Assembly (NCBI RefSeq): GCF_021026195.1
Contig: NZ_JAJNCT010000005.1
Coordinates: 337,231-401,230 of the forward strand
Length of the DNA stretch: 64,000 nucleotides
Origin: Comamonas koreensis
Lineage (GTDB): Bacteria; Pseudomonadota; Gammaproteobacteria; Burkholderiales; Burkholderiaceae_C
Reading direction: 5' to 3'
Below, piece after piece: positions 8,509 through 17,257 of this stretch (positions are counted from its first letter, which is position 1; each line of letters opens with the position of its first letter). The notes under the pieces are model-generated. The model searched no databases. It was given only the letters and a program-made list of their open reading frames with translations, and was not told the origin of the DNA. The translations under genes and the position numbers were made by a program.

Positions 8509-9203
8509 ATTCCCAAGAAATGTCCATTGCCAGCCTGGTCTTGCACGCCAGCTGGGTGGTGCAACTCGTGATGCTGATCCTGGTGGCCGCCTCGGTCGCC
8601 TGCTGGGCCACGATCCTGCGCAAGGTCGGCATGCTCAAAGCCATCAAGAACAAGAATGAGACCTTCGAGAGCGACTTCTGGTCCGGCTCCAGCCTCAACG
8701 AGCTCTACCAGAATGCGATGCATAACGTCAAAGCCTGCGGCCCGATGGAACGCATCTTTGCCAGCGGCATGCGCGAGTACCAGAAACTGCGCGAGCGCCA
8801 CATCACCAACCCCGACACCTTGCTGGACGGCACCCGCCGCGCGATGCGCGCCAGCTTCCAGCGCGAGATGGACGAGATCGAATCGGGCCTGTCGCTGCTG
8901 GGCACCATCGGCTCCGTCTCCCCGTACGTCGGCCTGTTCGGCACCGTCTGGGGCGTGATGCACGCCTTCACCGGATTTGCCAGCATGGAGCAGATCACCC
9001 TGGCTACTGTTGCGCCCGGCATTGCTGAAGCCCTGGTGGCCACTGCGATGGGTCTGTTCGCGGCCATTCCCGCCGTGACCGCCTACAACCGCTTCTCCAG
9101 CGGCATCGACCGCATCGCCAGCCAGCAGGAAACCTTCATCGAAGAGTTCTCCAACATCTTGCAGCGCAACCTGGGCGCCCAGCCGCTGCACGCAGCGCAC
9201 TAA
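8505..9203 (+). CDS. tolQ: Tol-Pal system proton-channel protein TolQ
   Basis: A 232-residue MotA/TolQ/ExbB-type inner-membrane protein with three membrane segments (about residues 16-38, 133-155 and 167-189) and a long cytosolic loop. With TolR it converts proton flow into motion of TolA, needed for outer-membrane constriction in division. The conserved block LLGTIGSVSPYVGLFGTVWG and the ATVAPGIAEALVATAMGLFAAIPA segment identify it. Confidence 0.97.
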   Translation: MNSQEMSIASLVLHASWVVQLVMLILVAASVACWATILRKVGMLKAIKNKNETFESDFWSGSSLNELYQNAMHNVKACGPMERIFASGMREYQKLRERHITNPDTLLDGTRRAMRASFQREMDEIESGLSLLGTIGSVSPYVGLFGTVWGVMHAFTGFASMEQITLATVAPGIAEALVATAMGLFAAIPAVTAYNRFSSGIDRIASQQETFIEEFSNILQRNLGAQPLHAAH

Positions 9204-9220
9204 ATACAAAGGAAACAGCC

Positions 9221-9655
<435 letters not shown>

Positions 9656-9666
9656 GAAGAGTCGCC

Positions 9667-10860
9667 ATGTCCCCTCGTCAAGAGCGCGATCAGCTTGCCC
9701 CTCCAAAACCTCCGTCGCGGACCAAGTCCTGGACCGTGGCGGCCGCTGCCCACTTGCTGGTGGTCGTCGCCTTGCTGTGGACCGTGCGCAACCCGCGCGA
9801 TAGCGACCAGCCCTCCGTCGAGGCCGAGCTGTGGGCGCCCACCAATGAGCAGGCCGCGCCTGCCCCGCTGACGCCGCCCCCAGCCCCTCCGCCCGTGGCA
9901 CCACCGCCACCTGCCCCGGTGCCGCCGCCTCCGCCCCCAGCGCCCGCCCCGGCCGTGACCACGCCCAAGCCCGTAGCCGCCGTGCCGGATGAGGACGACC
10001 GCGAATCCGAGATTGCCCTGCGCAAGAAAAAGGAGCAGGAAGCCAAGCAACGCGAGCAAAAGGAGCGTGAGCTGGCCCAGCGCAAGGAAGCCGAACGCAA
10101 GAAGCAAGCCGAGCAGGACAAGAAGGACCGCCTGGAAGAAGAGCGCCAGGAACGCCTGCAAAAGGAAAAGGACGCCCGCGAAAAGGCCGAGAAGGCGGAG
10201 AAAGACCGCAAGGAAGCCGACCGCAAGAAGCAGGCCGAGCAAGACAAGAAGGACCGCCTGCAGAAGGAAAAGGACGCCCGGGAAAAAGCCGAGAAGGACA
10301 AGGCCGAGCGCGAGAAGGCTGAGAAAGCCAAGGCAGAAGCCGACGCCAAGGCCAAGGCCGCAGCGGACGCCAAGGCCAAGGCAGCCGCCGATGCCAAGGC
10401 CAAGGCAGCCGCCGATGCCAAGGCCAAGGCCGCTGCAGACGCCAAAGCCAAGGCCGCCGCCGATGCCAAGGCCGCCGAAGCCCAGCGCCAGGCCAATATC
10501 GCCCGCATGGCTGGCATGGCCGGCGCCGCAGGTGCGGCCGGCAGCAGCCAGGGCGGATCGACCTCGGGCACGGCCTCTGGCCAGGGTGGCCCATCGGCTG
10601 GCTATGGTGGCAAGGTCGCTGCCAAGGTGCGCCCCAACATCACCTTCCCCGATGATGTGCAGGGCAACCCGCGTGCCGAGCTGGAAGTGCGCGCCGCCCC
10701 GGATGGCACCATTGTGGGTGTGCGCGTCACCAAGTCCAGCGGCAACAAGGCCTGGGACGATGCCGTCGTCCGCGCGATGCACAAGACCGAAACCCTGCCG
10801 CGCGACATTGATGGCCGGGTGCCATCCAGCCTGGTCATTGGCTTCCGTCCCAAGGACTGA
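9667..10860 (+). CDS. tolA: Cell envelope integrity protein TolA
   Basis: A 397-residue protein with an N-terminal membrane anchor (about residues 22-40), a proline-rich stretch (residues 60-100), a very long Lys/Glu/Ala helical region (about 110-280) and a C-terminal TonB/TolA-like domain (about 310-397) that should contact Pal or TolB. The helical part includes two near-copies of a KKQAEQDKKDRL...EKDAREKAEK unit and about five tandem AKAKAAAD octapeptides, so length variation between strains is expected. It is the last gene of the operon: a terminator follows and tolB and pal are absent, which is unusual for this locus. Confidence 0.95.
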   Translation: MSPRQERDQLAPPKPPSRTKSWTVAAAAHLLVVVALLWTVRNPRDSDQPSVEAELWAPTNEQAAPAPLTPPPAPPPVAPPPPAPVPPPPPPAPAPAVTTPKPVAAVPDEDDRESEIALRKKKEQEAKQREQKERELAQRKEAERKKQAEQDKKDRLEEERQERLQKEKDAREKAEKAEKDRKEADRKKQAEQDKKDRLQKEKDAREKAEKDKAEREKAEKAKAEADAKAKAAADAKAKAAADAKAKAAADAKAKAAADAKAKAAADAKAAEAQRQANIARMAGMAGAAGAAGSSQGGSTSGTASGQGGPSAGYGGKVAAKVRPNITFPDDVQGNPRAELEVRAAPDGTIVGVRVTKSSGNKAWDDAVVRAMHKTETLPRDIDGRVPSSLVIGFRPKD

Positions 10861-10880
10861 AGACCTGTTCGTCTTCCCCC

Positions 10881-10918
10881 CAAAAAAATGCCCTCGGCCA
10901 CCTGGCCGAGGGCATTTG
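10881..10918. terminator. Bidirectional terminator between tolA and SDR gene
   Basis: ATGCCCTCGGCCA and TGGCCGAGGGCAT form a 13-base-pair stem with a two-base loop, flanked by AAAAAAA on the left and TTT on the right, so it can stop both converging transcripts. Confidence 0.92.
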
Positions 10919-10944
10919 TCTTTGCAAAGGCAGTGTGGCCCGCC

Positions 10945-11679
10945 TCAGGTCACCATGTAACCGCCATCCACTGGCAGCACCACGCCCGTCATAAAGCTGG
11001 CTGCCGGCGTGCAGAGGAACACCGCTGCCTGCGCCACATCCTGCGGTGTGCCCCAGCGACCCAGTGGCGTGCGCGCCAGGATGGGGCCGGAGCGGGCCGG
11101 GTCGTCCTGCAGCGCCTGGGTCAGCGGCGTCGCAATCCACCCCGGGGCAATGGCGTTCACCCGGATGCCGTCGGCCGCATAGGCAATGGCGAGTGACTTG
11201 GTGAGCTGGCCAATGCCACCCTTGCTGGCCGCATAGCCAGGCACCAGGCCGCCGCCGAAGAAAGTCAGCATCGATGCGGTGTTGACAATGCAGCCGCGCC
11301 GGGCACGCAGCTTGTCCCGCGTGGCGGTGCAGACCCGCATGGTGCCGGTCAGGTTCACCTCCAGCACGCGCTGGAAAACCTCCACATCGTGCTCCAGGCC
11401 GCGCTTGATGATGCCCGCGCAGTTGAAGACGATGTCGAGTTCGTCCAGATCGGCCAGCGCCCCATCCAGATCGGCCTGGCGGGTGACATCGGCCTGGCGC
11501 ACTTCCACCCCGGCATCGAGCGTGCCGTCGCCGTCGCCCAGGCCCAGCGCAATCACCCTCGCGCCCAGCGCGGCCAAATGGTTGGCAATCACCGCGCCAA
11601 TGCCTTGGGTGGCACCAGCCACCAAGGCAGTCTTGCCTGTCAACAGGTCTTTCTGGTAGGTCGTAATCATCACTCGCAT
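10945..11679 (-). CDS. SDR-family oxidoreductase, last gene of catabolic operon
   Basis: A classical short-chain dehydrogenase of 244 residues with GATQGIG (cofactor site), NCAG, catalytic Ser (NTASM) and YAASK, ending in VLPVDGGYMVT. Several start codons are clustered (GTG 11682, ATG 11679, ATG 11670); I chose the first ATG but 11670 is equally possible. It lies at the end of a leftward group with a TctC binding protein, a second SDR and a cupin dioxygenase, so it probably oxidises an alcohol or hydroxy acid in the same degradation pathway. Substrate unknown. Confidence 0.85.
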   Translation of the reverse strand: MRVMITTYQKDLLTGKTALVAGATQGIGAVIANHLAALGARVIALGLGDGDGTLDAGVEVRQADVTRQADLDGALADLDELDIVFNCAGIIKRGLEHDVEVFQRVLEVNLTGTMRVCTATRDKLRARRGCIVNTASMLTFFGGGLVPGYAASKGGIGQLTKSLAIAYAADGIRVNAIAPGWIATPLTQALQDDPARSGPILARTPLGRWGTPQDVAQAAVFLCTPAASFMTGVVLPVDGGYMVT

Positions 11680-11693
11680 CACTCGCTTGGGGC

Positions 11694-12674
11694 TCAGTTC
11701 TTCATGTCCAGCAGTTTGATCAGGTCGCCGAAATAGGTCGCATCCTTCATCATCTGGTTGCGGAAACCCTGGTCGTCGGCATAGACAAAGCCCAGGTTCT
11801 GTTTGGCCAGCACTTCCTGGAAGGCGGGCTCATCCACCGTCTTCTTGGCGGCGGCCTTGAGGTAGTTCAGCACATCGGTGGGCAGCTTCTTGGGGCCGGC
11901 AATGCCACGCCAGGTGCCAATGCTCAGGTCGATGCCCTTTTCCTTCAAGGTAGGCACCTTGTCGAAGTTCTTCACGCGCTGGTCTGCCATCACCGTCAGC
12001 ATCTTGAGCTTGCCCGCCTGCAGCTGCTGGGCCACTTCGGCCGGGCTCACCGCCACCGCATCCACGTGGCCGCCCATCAGCGCCAGCACGGCCGGGCCCG
12101 CGCCCTGGAACGGAATATGGTTGAACTGGATGCCGGTCTTGTCGCCCAGCGCCGTGGCCGCGAAGTGCCAGATCGAGCCATTGCCGGCATTGCCCACGCC
12201 CATCTTGCCGGGATCCTTTTTAGAGGCGGCGAGGAACTCTTCGATAGTGTTCCAAGGCGCATCAGCGCGCACGGTGATCGCGGCCGGGTCGGCATTGAAC
12301 TGGATGATGGGCTGCACATCGTCGTACGAGAACTTGGCCAGGCCCATGGGCTTGAGGGTCACCAGCTCCACCGTCACCACGGCGAGCTTGTAGCCGTCAG
12401 GCTTGGCATTGATCATGTCCGTCCAGCCAATGGCGCCGCTGGCACCGGGCTTGTTGATCACCACCACGCTTTGCGGAATGTGCTTGCGCGCCGCCTCGCC
12501 AAAGGCACGGGCCACGCCATCGGTGCCGCCACCGGGCTGGAAGGGCACGATCAGCTCGATCTGGCGTGCCGGAAAGTCCGCCGCCACCGCCCAGCCGCCC
12601 ATGCCCATCAGCACAGCGCTGGCACCGGCGGCGACAAAGCCCATGGCGCCGCGGCGCGTTTTATTCATAGTCAT
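11694..12674 (-). CDS. Tripartite tricarboxylate transporter (Bug/TctC) solute-binding protein
   Basis: A 326-residue periplasmic binding protein with a signal peptide (about residues 1-31, ending AVAADFP) and the family hallmark IVPFQPGGGTDGVAR followed by VVINKPGASGAIGW. Bug proteins bind carboxylates or aromatic acids with high affinity; Comamonadaceae encode large numbers, mostly without their own TctA/TctB permeases, as here. GGAGACGGT precedes the ATG at 12674. Position between two dehydrogenases suggests uptake of the substrate or an intermediate of the pathway, but the ligand is unknown. Confidence 0.93.
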   Translation of the reverse strand: MTMNKTRRGAMGFVAAGASAVLMGMGGWAVAADFPARQIELIVPFQPGGGTDGVARAFGEAARKHIPQSVVVINKPGASGAIGWTDMINAKPDGYKLAVVTVELVTLKPMGLAKFSYDDVQPIIQFNADPAAITVRADAPWNTIEEFLAASKKDPGKMGVGNAGNGSIWHFAATALGDKTGIQFNHIPFQGAGPAVLALMGGHVDAVAVSPAEVAQQLQAGKLKMLTVMADQRVKNFDKVPTLKEKGIDLSIGTWRGIAGPKKLPTDVLNYLKAAAKKTVDEPAFQEVLAKQNLGFVYADDQGFRNQMMKDATYFGDLIKLLDMKN

Positions 12675-12707
12675 ACCGTCTCCTGCTTTTTACTTTGTCG
12701 TGCAGTT

Positions 12708-13445
12708 TCAATAGGTCGCACGTCCACCGGATACATCAAATACCGCGCCAGTGCTGAACGAGCAGGCGTCGGACGCCAGCCACAGCACCTGGGCGGCAAT
12801 CTCGTCGGGCTCGCCCAGGCGCCCCATTGGGCTCTTGGCAATCATCGTGGCCACATGCTCGGGGGCCATCTGTTCCAGAATCGGTGTTCGCACCGCCGCC
12901 GGTGCCACCGCATTGACCAGCACGCCGCTGCTGGCCAGCTCCTTGCCCAGCGACTTGGTCAGCGCCAGCACGCCAGCCTTGGCCGCGCTGTAGGCCGAGG
13001 CATTGGGCGTGCCCTCCTTGCCCGCGAGCGATGCAATGTTCACCACCCGCCCATAGCCCTGGGTGCGCAACACCGGCACCACGGCCTTGCAGACGTTGTA
13101 GACGCCCACCAGGTTGATCGCAATCACGCGCTGCCAGACGGCATCGTCAAAGGCATCGAGCGACATCGTCGGCCCGGTGATGCCAGCACTGTTGATCAGC
13201 ATGTCAACCCGGCCCAGGCGGGCCAAGGTCTGCGCCAGCGCGGCCTGGATGCTGGCCGGCTCGGTCACATCGACCGGGCAGAACAGCGCATCGCCGGACA
13301 GCGCGGCGGCAGGCGGCTGCAGATCCCAGACGGCGACCCGCGCGCCCGCTAGCTGCAGGGCCTGCACCAGGCTGGCACCAATGCCGCTGGCGCCGCCTGT
13401 CACCACGGCCACCCGGCCGCCAAATTGGTAGCTGCAATCGGCCAT
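12708..13445 (-). CDS. SDR-family oxidoreductase in cupin dioxygenase operon
   Basis: A 245-residue short-chain dehydrogenase with TGGASGIG, NSAG, the catalytic Ser (NIASLAG) and YSAAK, closing with FDVSGGRATY. The start at 13445 (MADCSYQFGG) is one base after the stop of the upstream cupin gene (TGACATG), so the two are translationally coupled. The nearest relatives by motif are 3-oxoacyl reductases and hydroxy-acid or alcohol dehydrogenases. The coupling implies it acts on the substrate or product of the dioxygenase. Confidence 0.87.
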   Translation of the reverse strand: MADCSYQFGGRVAVVTGGASGIGASLVQALQLAGARVAVWDLQPPAAALSGDALFCPVDVTEPASIQAALAQTLARLGRVDMLINSAGITGPTMSLDAFDDAVWQRVIAINLVGVYNVCKAVVPVLRTQGYGRVVNIASLAGKEGTPNASAYSAAKAGVLALTKSLGKELASSGVLVNAVAPAAVRTPILEQMAPEHVATMIAKSPMGRLGEPDEIAAQVLWLASDACSFSTGAVFDVSGGRATY

Positions 13446-13446
13446 G

Positions 13447-13974
13447 TCAGCGGATGAACTGGTTCGTGTAATCGGCACCCAGGCCCACGGCCTCGAAGTG
13501 CTTGCGGCACATCTCTATCTTGGTGAACACATCCTCAAAACCCATGCCCTTCCCCCAGGGGTCGGTGTAGTACATGACACCGTTGACCTGGAAGTAGGTG
13601 ATCATTTCCTCGCAGTCTTCCGGCACGTACAAGGTATGGGTCTCACCGGGGGGTTCGAACACATAGCTGCCTTCCTTGGCCCACCAGTCGTGCTCCAGGT
13701 ACTTCCAGCGGCCCTTGAGCACAAAGCCATGCACCGCCTGCGGGTGGCGGTGGCGGCTGAGCACGCCGGACTTGCGCACCTTGAGCAGGTTCATCCAGTA
13801 GCCCTGGCTGGCATTGAGGCACAAAGGACGAAACCAGACATTCTCCGCCTGCGGCACCCACAGCCGGTCATCGGTGGGGATGGCGCTCTCCACCACGATC
13901 TCCGGCAAGGCATCGGGCGGGTTCGGATACTGGTAGGGCATCAAGGGGGTCTGGTCAGGGCTTTCTACGGGCAT
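13447..13974 (-). CDS. Cupin protein of the 2,4'-dihydroxyacetophenone dioxygenase family
   Basis: A 175-residue single-domain cupin. Metal ligands are seen in SRHRHPQAVHGFVLKGRW (first cupin motif) and PPGETHTLYVPED (second motif). The sequence resembles 2,4'-dihydroxyacetophenone dioxygenase, which cleaves the C-C bond next to an aromatic ring to give 4-hydroxybenzoate and formate; the wider family (ChrR-like cupins) has many members of untested function. It is the first gene of a four-gene leftward operon with two SDRs and a TctC protein. Family call is good; the exact substrate is inference. Confidence 0.82.
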   Translation of the reverse strand: MPVESPDQTPLMPYQYPNPPDALPEIVVESAIPTDDRLWVPQAENVWFRPLCLNASQGYWMNLLKVRKSGVLSRHRHPQAVHGFVLKGRWKYLEHDWWAKEGSYVFEPPGETHTLYVPEDCEEMITYFQVNGVMYYTDPWGKGMGFEDVFTKIEMCRKHFEAVGLGADYTNQFIR

Positions 13975-13981
13975 TTATCCA

Positions 13982-14031
13982 CCATATGGACAGAAGTTCA
14001 TAATATGGATAATTGTAGAGAACGTTGAAAG
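13982..14031 (-). promoter_or_regulatory. Promoter with repeated TCCATAT operator-like motif for cupin operon
   Basis: Read leftwards, TTCAAC (-35 like) and TATTAT (-10 like) are 18 bases apart. Two copies of TCCATAT (complement of 13984-13990 and of 14003-14009) are 19 bases apart and flank or overlap the -10, with the palindrome CCATATGG at 13982-13989. Such placement suggests a repressor site. No regulator gene is adjacent. Confidence 0.45.
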
Positions 14032-14118
14032 ACCCGCAGCCCAGGCAAACCCGAGGCGTTGGGCGGCGCAGACATGTTGGCGACAGAGACCGGGCTGCGG
14101 CAGCGCGCAAACGGGCAC

Positions 14119-14147
14119 AAAAAAGCCCGGCTGTTGAGCCGGGCTTC
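14119..14147 (-). terminator. Terminator of uppP
   Basis: Leftwards: GAAGCCCGGCTCAACAGCC then GGGC and TTTTTT. The stem AGCCCGGCT/AGCCGGGCT ends in a T run 30 bases beyond the uppP stop. Confidence 0.9.
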
Positions 14148-14176
14148 AGTGTGAAGATCTAGGTCGCCGTGCGCGA

Positions 14177-15004
14177 TCAGGAATCCACCCAATTGACCAT
14201 GCCGCTGAAGGCCGTCACCAACACGATGATGCCGAACACAATGCGGTACCAGGCAAACGGCACAAAGCTGTTGGAGGCGATGTAGCGCAGCAGCCAGCGC
14301 ACGCAGAGCCAGGCGCTGATGAAGGAAAAAATCAGACCCGTGGCAAACATCGGGATGTCTGCCATCGACAGCAGCGCCCGCTCTTTGTAGAGGCTGTAGA
14401 CGCCGGCGCCGATCAAGGTGGGGATGGCGAGGAAGAAGGAAAAATCGGTGGCCGCCTGGCGCGACAGGCCCATCAGCATGCCCCCGATGATGGTGGAGCC
14501 GCTGCGGCTGGTGCCCGGAATCATGGCCAGGCACTGCACCAGGCCGACCTTGAGCGCATCGAGCGGCGTCATCTCATCGACGGTCTGCACCCGCACATGG
14601 GCGGACTGGCGCTTTTCGGCCCAGAGGATGACAAAGCCGCCCAGGATAAAGGTGGTGGCCACCACGACCGGCGTGAACAAATGTGCCTTGATGTACTTGC
14701 CAAACAACAGGCCCAGCACCACGGCGGGCAAAAAGCCGATGAAGACATTGAGCGCAAAGCGCTGCGCCTGGCGGCTCGATGGCAGCGCTACCACGGTGCT
14801 GCGGATCTTTTGCCAGTACACCAGGATCACCGCAAAGATGGCACCGGTCTGGATCGCGATGTCGAACACCTTGGCCTTGGCATCGTCAAAGCCCAGCAGG
14901 CTGCCCGCCAAAATCAAATGGCCTGTCGAGGAGATTGGCAAGAACTCGGTCAGCCCCTCCACCACGCCCATGATGGCGGCTTTGATCAACAGCAAGGTGT
15001 CCAC
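14177..15004 (-). CDS. uppP: Undecaprenyl-diphosphatase (BacA/UppP)
   Basis: An integral membrane phosphatase of 275 residues that recycles undecaprenyl diphosphate to the monophosphate carrier used for peptidoglycan and surface glycans; overexpression gives bacitracin resistance in related species. The two signature regions are present: [15 protein letters not shown] near residue 16 and [15 protein letters not shown] near residue 165. About seven to eight hydrophobic segments are visible. Monocistronic, with a terminator downstream. Confidence 0.96.
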   Translation of the reverse strand: MDTLLLIKAAIMGVVEGLTEFLPISSTGHLILAGSLLGFDDAKAKVFDIAIQTGAIFAVILVYWQKIRSTVVALPSSRQAQRFALNVFIGFLPAVVLGLLFGKYIKAHLFTPVVVATTFILGGFVILWAEKRQSAHVRVQTVDEMTPLDALKVGLVQCLAMIPGTSRSGSTIIGGMLMGLSRQAATDFSFFLAIPTLIGAGVYSLYKERALLSMADIPMFATGLIFSFISAWLCVRWLLRYIASNSFVPFAWYRIVFGIIVLVTAFSGMVNWVDS

Positions 15005-15110
15005 AACAGTCTTTCAAAAAATCGGTGTGCCCGATTATCCAGCGGCCCAACACGCGCCACGGGGCTGGCCCCCGGGCGCGCACGAAAATTTACACAATGC
15101 TGCGCAGCCT

Positions 15111-15746
15111 CTACAGCGCCGGCAACGCCACCACCTGCACGGCCCCGCCTGCCGGCAGCAAGGGCTCGTAATGCGCCAGCACCAGGTAGCGGCCCTGCGC
15201 GGCCAGTGGTGGGGCTGCCGCTTGCAAGGCCTCGCGCAGAAAGCCCAGCGCCGGTTTGTCCAGCCCCGAGGTAGTCTCATCGAGCAACACCAGCCGGGCG
15301 CCGCTGGCCAGGCCCAGCGCAATGACCAGCTTGCGCAGACTGCCGGTGGACAACGCCAGCAAAGGCTTGGCGCCATGCGGGACCAGATCAAAGCCCTCTT
15401 GCCATTGCGCAAAAAGCGCTTCGTCCCAGCCTGGGCAGTCGCGGCGCATCTGGGCGATCCAGTCGGCCACGACCGTGGTGTCGGGCGGCATCGTGGCGGG
15501 CAGACGCGGCTCGTGCCAGAACACCGCAGCGGCGCTCTGCAGCGCCTGCGCGGTCTGGCCGTCAATCCGCAGGCTGCCTCCGCTGGCCTGCAGCCGCCCG
15601 GCCAGCAATTGCAAGGCGGTGGTCTTGCCCAGGCTCAGGCCATCGACCAGCTGCACCAGGCCGGGGGCGGCCTGCCATTGCCAGCCGGCCAGCAGCGGAG
15701 CCGCTTGCGGGTATGAAAATTCCAGCGCATTCCAATCCAGGCTCAT
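15111..15746 (-). CDS. Stand-alone ABC-type ATPase with degenerate Walker A
   Basis: A 211-residue ABC nucleotide-binding domain. Walker B and D-loop are good (LVLLDETTSGLD), a signature-like LSTGSLRKL precedes it and a switch His is present (VLAHYE). Walker A, however, reads DGLSLGKTT in place of GxxGxGKTT: the GKTT end is kept but two of the glycines are lost, and the Q-loop position appears to be His (FWHEP). No membrane partner is adjacent. It may bind ATP weakly or pair with a distant permease. Distant similarity to CcmA-like proteins; function unknown. Confidence 0.72.
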   Translation of the reverse strand: MSLDWNALEFSYPQAAPLLAGWQWQAAPGLVQLVDGLSLGKTTALQLLAGRLQASGGSLRIDGQTAQALQSAAAVFWHEPRLPATMPPDTTVVADWIAQMRRDCPGWDEALFAQWQEGFDLVPHGAKPLLALSTGSLRKLVIALGLASGARLVLLDETTSGLDKPALGFLREALQAAAPPLAAQGRYLVLAHYEPLLPAGGAVQVVALPAL

Positions 15747-15806
15747 AGGGGTATCCGGCTTGCTTGCTTAACTCCTAAAAACATAGCATAAAATCGCGCA
15801 ATATCG

Positions 15807-16187
15807 ATGAAAACCCCGCACATGCTCGACTATTTGGACTTTGACACCAGCGATGACGGCGAAGGCATCAGCAGCCTGGATGCGATGGCCTATGCCAAGG
15901 CCGCCCACTGGCCCGCGCTGGCGGCCGAAGTCAGCCAGCTGCTGGCCTGGTGCAGCGATGCCTTTGGCGCCCCCGGCGCGCTGGAAGAGGGCCATGCCTG
16001 GGATCTGGACCTCCAGCTGCAAAACGATGCCGGTGACGCCTTGGCCTTGCACTGGGATGCGCGCCAACGCCAGCTGCTGGCCCCCCAGGCGGCGCAGCAG
16101 CCCGCACTGCAGCTGAGCCTGACCCTCAGCGGCCCCGATCCCTTTGCACAACAGGTAACCGCGCAGTTTCTGGGCGATAGCGCGTAA
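15807..16187 (+). CDS. Hypothetical acidic protein
   Basis: A 126-residue acidic protein that I do not recognise. It has no membrane segment or signal peptide, begins MKTPHMLDYLDFDTSDD and contains an internal helical region (YAKAAHWPALAAEVSQLL). ATG at 15807 follows an AT-rich promoter-like stretch (TAGCATAAAAT near 15784). Start and codon pattern look like a genuine gene; the opposite strand in this stretch is less convincing. It sits between a divergent ABC ATPase gene and a convergent argC, with the stop 16 bases from the argC stop. Function unknown. Confidence 0.7.
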   Translation: MKTPHMLDYLDFDTSDDGEGISSLDAMAYAKAAHWPALAAEVSQLLAWCSDAFGAPGALEEGHAWDLDLQLQNDAGDALALHWDARQRQLLAPQAAQQPALQLSLTLSGPDPFAQQVTAQFLGDSA

Positions 16188-16202
16188 ATACGCGACGCGG
16201 AC

Positions 16203-17129
16203 CTAGGCCGCCAGCATCAGGTCCAGGTTCTGCACCGCCGCACCCGATGCGCCTTTGCCCAGGTTGTCAAAAATAGCCGCCAGCAGCACCTGGCCCTGCG
16301 CCTCGTTGTGGAAGACGCTGAGCTGCATGGCATTCGTGCCGTTGAGCCGTTGCGGATCCAGCTGCGTGAGCGCTTTGGCCTCGTCCAGCGACAAGACCTG
16401 CACATCGCGCGCCTGCGCATAATGCCGCGCCAGGCAGGCCTGCAGCGCGGCGGCATCCACACCGGGCGGCAGCAGGCGCAAGGCCAAGGGCACCGTCAGC
16501 ACAATGCCTTGGCGATAGGCGCCATAAGCGGGCACAAACAGCGGGCGCGCGGCCAGACCGGCGTGCAGCGCAATCTCCGGCGCATGCTTGTGCGCCAGCT
16601 CCAGCCCATAGACCTGGAAGGCCGGTGCCGGGCTATCGCCGCCGCCCTCATGCGCCTCAACCCCCGCGCGCCCGCGCCCGGAGTAGCCAGACACCGCATG
16701 CACGCTGACGGGGTAGCTGGCAGGCAGCAGCCCGGCCTGCACCAGGGGCAGCAGCAGGCCGATCGCGCCGGTCGGGTAGCAGCCCGGGTTGCTGACCCGG
16801 CTGGCCTGCGCAATGCGCGCTGCCTGCGCGGCCGACATCTCCGGAAAGCCATACACCCAATCGGCCTGGGTGCGGTGCGCCGAACTGGCATCGATCACCC
16901 GCACGGCAGGATTGACGATGGACTGCACCGCTTCGCGCGCAGCCGCATCCGGCAGGCAGAGGATGGCGATGTCGCAGGCATTGATGGCTTCGGCCCGGCG
17001 CTGGGCGTTCTTGCGCTCTGCCGCAGGCAAGGTCAGCAGGCGGATATCGGCGCGCCCGCGCAGCCGCTCATGGATTTGCAGACCGGTGGTGCCCTGATCG
17101 CCGTCGATAAAAACAAAAGGAGTGCGCAT
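16203..17129 (-). CDS. argC: N-acetyl-gamma-glutamyl-phosphate reductase, short type
   Basis: Reduces N-acetylglutamyl phosphate to the semialdehyde with NADPH in arginine synthesis. The 308-residue protein is the shorter (type 2) form. The cofactor site is [10 protein letters not shown] near residue 10, the catalytic Cys117 lies in [10 protein letters not shown], and the His in [11 protein letters not shown] follows. No other arginine gene is close; instead a LysR-type regulator is divergently transcribed from the shared 128-base region, suggesting dedicated control. Confidence 0.93.
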   Translation of the reverse strand: MRTPFVFIDGDQGTTGLQIHERLRGRADIRLLTLPAAERKNAQRRAEAINACDIAILCLPDAAAREAVQSIVNPAVRVIDASSAHRTQADWVYGFPEMSAAQAARIAQASRVSNPGCYPTGAIGLLLPLVQAGLLPASYPVSVHAVSGYSGRGRAGVEAHEGGGDSPAPAFQVYGLELAHKHAPEIALHAGLAARPLFVPAYGAYRQGIVLTVPLALRLLPPGVDAAALQACLARHYAQARDVQVLSLDEAKALTQLDPQRLNGTNAMQLSVFHNEAQGQVLLAAIFDNLGKGASGAAVQNLDLMLAA

Positions 17130-17203
17130 ATGCAGATGACTTCCGAGAATGCGGGCGCTGGCCCATGGATGAAGCCGCTATGTTCCTCCGCACCCTAAAA
17201 TAA

Positions 17204-17246
17204 TGAAAGTTGAATTTCACAAACAAGACATTCAGCTTTTCTGAAT
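17204..17246. promoter_or_regulatory. Two perfect dyads in the argC/LysR divergent region
   Basis: TGAAA, six bases, TTTCA at 17204-17219 and ATTCAG, five bases, CTGAAT at 17230-17246. Both have the size and symmetry of LysR-type binding sites (T-N11-A class, loosely). The second ends two bases before the Shine-Dalgarno of the LysR gene, a position suited to autorepression. Confidence 0.5.
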
Positions 17247-17257
17247 TAGGAGCCGCG

